A stretch of 64,000 bases of DNA from Streptomyces asoensis (GTDB lineage: Bacteria; Actinomycetota; Actinomycetes; Streptomycetales; Streptomycetaceae): positions 1-64,000 of the forward strand of contig NZ_BNEB01000002.1 in NCBI RefSeq assembly GCF_016860545.1, given 5' to 3'. Below the pieces are notes generated by a model. The model worked only from the letters and a program-made list of their open reading frames with translations. It searched no databases and was not told where the DNA came from. This document shows positions 62,014 through 64,000 of this stretch, one piece after another (position 1 is the stretch's first letter; every line of letters begins with the position of its first letter). The translations under genes and the position numbers were made by a program.

Positions 62014-62442
62014 ATGACGGACCACACGACACGTCTGGACCACGTCGTCCTCTGGGTGCGCGACCCGGTGGCCGCCGCCGACTTCTACGCGAAGGCCGTC
62101 GGTCTGGAGCCGGTCAGGCTCCGCGAGTTCGAGGCCGGCGAGGAACCGTTCTTGTCGGTGCGCGTCAACGACGAGGCGCTCCTCGACCTCATGCCGTCGG
62201 CGATGGCGCCGCGGATGACGATGCTCCCCGGGGCCGTCGAGAGCGCCGGGCATCCCGTGAACCACGTCTGCCTCGCCCTGCCACGGGGCGACTTCGACGC
62301 GCTGCGCGCCCGGCTGGAGGAACGCGCCGTCCCCGTCTCGGAGATCACCCACGGTTCCTTCGGAGCCAGGGGCGAGGCCGAGCGCAGCTTCTACTTCCGC
62401 GACCCGGACGGCAACGTCGTCGAGGCCCGGCACTACGACTGA
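62014..62442 (+). CDS. VOC (glyoxalase/dioxygenase fold) family protein
   Basis: A 142-residue protein with TTGGAGG before the ATG. It consists of one VOC unit pair: TRLDHVVLWVRDPVAAADFYAKAVGLEPVRLREFEAGEEPFLSVRVNDEALLDLM and PVNHVCLALPRGDFDALRARLEERAVPVSE, ending SFYFRDPDGNVVEARHYD. Metal-ligand positions (His in LDHVV, Glu in VVEARH) are kept, so it may bind a divalent metal. Substrate unknown. Its last 10 bases overlap the convergent MFS gene. Confidence 0.9.
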   Translation: MTDHTTRLDHVVLWVRDPVAAADFYAKAVGLEPVRLREFEAGEEPFLSVRVNDEALLDLMPSAMAPRMTMLPGAVESAGHPVNHVCLALPRGDFDALRARLEERAVPVSEITHGSFGARGEAERSFYFRDPDGNVVEARHYD

Positions 62443-63752
62443 CGTACCCCCGCGGGGCCGTCCGTGGTGGCTGCGGCGCCGTCCCCGGCCCCGTCGCGGT
62501 GCCGGGTGAGCAGGACCAGGGCGGCCAGCGGGACGAGCAGACCGGCCGCGGCGGCGTTGAGCCAGGCATAGCCCGCCCCGGCGACCACGAGCCCGGCGAT
62601 CGCCCCGCCGACCCCCGCCGAGGTGTTCATGGTGAGGTCGCAGAGCCCCTGGGCGGCGGCCCGCGCCGACTGCGGCACCGAGTCCGTGAGCAGCGCGGAA
62701 CCCGAGACGAGCCCGGCCGACCAGCCCAGGCCCAGCACGAACAGGCCGAGGGCGGTCCGTCCGTGGCTGCCGCCCGCCGTCCCCGCCAGGAACAGCGCCA
62801 GCGCGAGGAGCCCGGCCGCGAGCCCCGCCACCGAGAGCCGCCCCACCCGGTCCGCCAGCCGGCCCATCAACGGGGCGAACGCGTACATGCCGGCGATGTG
62901 CCCGCTGATGACGAGCCCGATCAGATCGATGCCCGCGCCGTGGTGGGCGAGGTCGAGCGGGGTCATCGACATGACCGACACCATCGTCGTGTGCGACACG
63001 GCCACCGTCACCAGCGCGAGCCGCGCGCGGGGCGAGGCGGCGATCGCGGCCAGACCGGCGCGCAGGGAACGGGCCTGCGGCGACCGGTCCTCCTCGGGGG
63101 CGAGCGCGCGGGCCGTCAGCAGCGGGTCGGGCCGCAGCAGCACGGCCACCACGACGGCCGCGACGACGAAGATCGCGGCCGCCCACAGGAACGGGCCGGC
63201 CGCCGCAGGGATCCCGAGTCCGGCGACGCTGCGGCCGGCCGGAGCGGCGATGTTCGGGCCCAGCACCGCTCCGACGGTGGTCGCCCACACCACGTTCGCC
63301 AGGGCCCGGGCCCGCCCGTCCGGTTCGGCCAGGTCGGCGGCGGCGAACCGCGCCTGGAGGTTCGCCGAGGAGGCGGCGCCGAACAGGGCCATGCCGCACA
63401 GCAGCAGCGGGAAGTTCCCGGCGCGGGCCGCCACCACGACGACACCGGCGCCCAGGGCGCCCACGAGATAGGCCAGCACCAGGCCCGGCCGGCGCCCGCG
63501 CGCGTTCATCACCGCGGCCATCGGCATCGACAGCACGGCGGTCCCGGCGACGGTCGCGGTGGGCGCGAGCCCGGACAGCGCCTCGGTGCCGCTGACCTGC
63601 CGGGCCAGTACGGCGGCCAGCGCGATGCCGGTGGCGACCCCGAGGCCGCCCAGGATCTGGCTCGCGACGAGCACCGCGGTCGTACGGCGGCGCAGGGCGG
63701 GCAGGGAAGCGGCGTCGACGGGCGCCGAGCGGACGCGCCCGGCGGCGGTCAC
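62433..63752 (-). CDS. MFS transporter
   Basis: About 439 residues from GTG 63752 (VTAAGRVRSAPVDAASLPALRRRTTAVLVASQILGGLG); a TTG at 63794 would add 14. Twelve transmembrane helices are present. Motif A-like loops are seen after TM2 (MNARGRRPGLVLAYLVGALGAGVVV) and after TM8 (LMGRLADRVGRLSVAGLAAGLLALALFLAG). TM11 region VGGAIAGLVVAGAGYAW is ordinary. The pattern fits small drug or sugar exporters of the MFS; the substrate cannot be told. Convergent with the VOC gene, with a 10-base overlap. Confidence 0.9.
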   Translation of the reverse strand: MTAAGRVRSAPVDAASLPALRRRTTAVLVASQILGGLGVATGIALAAVLARQVSGTEALSGLAPTATVAGTAVLSMPMAAVMNARGRRPGLVLAYLVGALGAGVVVVAARAGNFPLLLCGMALFGAASSANLQARFAAADLAEPDGRARALANVVWATTVGAVLGPNIAAPAGRSVAGLGIPAAAGPFLWAAAIFVVAAVVVAVLLRPDPLLTARALAPEEDRSPQARSLRAGLAAIAASPRARLALVTVAVSHTTMVSVMSMTPLDLAHHGAGIDLIGLVISGHIAGMYAFAPLMGRLADRVGRLSVAGLAAGLLALALFLAGTAGGSHGRTALGLFVLGLGWSAGLVSGSALLTDSVPQSARAAAQGLCDLTMNTSAGVGGAIAGLVVAGAGYAWLNAAAAGLLVPLAALVLLTRHRDGAGDGAAATTDGPAGVRQS

Positions 63753-63821
63753 GGCCCGCGCCTGACCGTCGCACCGGGGGACCGGCGGCCGCAAGATCTG
63801 GTCACCGGCGCAGTCTCCCCC

Positions 63822-64000
63822 TCAGAACAGCGGCTCGGGTAGTACGCCTTCCAGCGCGAGCAGCTGCCGCTTGGTCTCCAAGCCGCCCCCGAAGCCGCCG
63901 ATACGGCCGTTGCTCTCGACGACCCGGTGGCAGGGCACGACGACTGGCAGCGGGTTGGCGCCCATCGCCGTCCCCACCGCCTGAGCCGCCGACGGCTGCC
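63822..64000 (-). CDS. Methylated-DNA-protein-cysteine methyltransferase, C-terminal part (5' end outside window)
   Basis: The last 59 codons of an Ogt/AGT-type suicide enzyme that removes alkyl groups from O6-alkylguanine. The reading frame entering at 64000 gives [48 protein letters not shown], containing the active-site PCHRV with the acceptor cysteine. It ends at TGA 63822-63824. Only the active-site end is visible. Confidence 0.92.
   Translation of the reverse strand, partial: QPSAAQAVGTAMGANPLPVVVPCHRVVESNGRIGGFGGGLETKRQLLALEGVLPEPLF

Noticed and set aside
59947..63774. Single 1275-codon minus-strand frame spanning several genes
   Set aside because: Only its end is the PfkB kinase; the rest is an out-of-frame reading of psuG and the MFS gene.

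Overview
The window is a 64 kb piece of a very GC-rich actinobacterial chromosome. Gene content and order point to Streptomyces: a pyruvate kinase / ANTAR response regulator / Liv transporter / polA / rpsA / coaE series, a WhiJ-type HATPase-XRE-DUF397 triad, many GTG and TTG starts, and strong C or G bias at third codon positions. The species cannot be named from the sequence. It is mostly core chromosome; no prophage, insertion sequence or CRISPR array is visible.

Layout. 0-6 kb: the 3' end of an IucD/DesB-type N-monooxygenase, a Tat-exported 5'-nucleotidase, pyruvate kinase, an HTH-LAGLIDADG protein, an unusual tRNA (CAA) and a PdtaR-like antiterminator-type response regulator. 6-12 kb: a five-gene branched-chain amino acid ABC transporter on the minus strand (binding protein first). 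12-16 kb: a small membrane protein/lipoprotein pair, a hotdog thioesterase and a molybdopterin oxidoreductase. 16-24 kb: polA, a DUF4184 membrane protein, a cell-wall lytic transglycosylase behind a structured leader that looks like a c-di-AMP (ydaO) riboswitch, a 44-residue peptide and a DUF3068 protein. 24-32 kb: HrpB helicase, a methyltransferase, ribosomal protein S1, a PAC2 protein, CoaE and a TPR protein. 32-36 kb: methyltransferase, DoxX, type-5 uracil-DNA glycosylase and a LamG/NlpC-like secreted protein.

36-39 kb is a small catabolic locus: an FCD-type GntR regulator, a perfect 16-bp operator over the divergent promoter, an NCS1 permease and an Asp/Glu/hydantoin-racemase-fold enzyme that lacks one of the two catalytic cysteines. 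39-41 kb holds a leader-peptide-like ORF with a hairpin, two conserved hypothetical genes, and a terminator-bounded non-coding stretch. That stretch contains the most unusual object in the window: a complete tRNA-like fold whose 3' half precedes its 5' half (circular permutation). 41-51.6 kb: FUSC protein, EEP phosphatase, DUF899, ABC exporter, the WhiJ-like triad and a Methyltransf_19 protein. 51.7-64 kb: PdxR/MocR regulator, an orphan GltD-like oxidoreductase, small conserved genes, CorA, a pseudouridine catabolism pair (PsuG plus a PfkB kinase), a VOC protein, an MFS transporter and the 3' end of an Ogt-type alkyltransferase.

All calls rest on reading the sequence and recalling protein families; no database search or folding program was run. 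Start codons were chosen by ribosome-binding sites, overlaps and known N-termini, and are flagged where doubtful.
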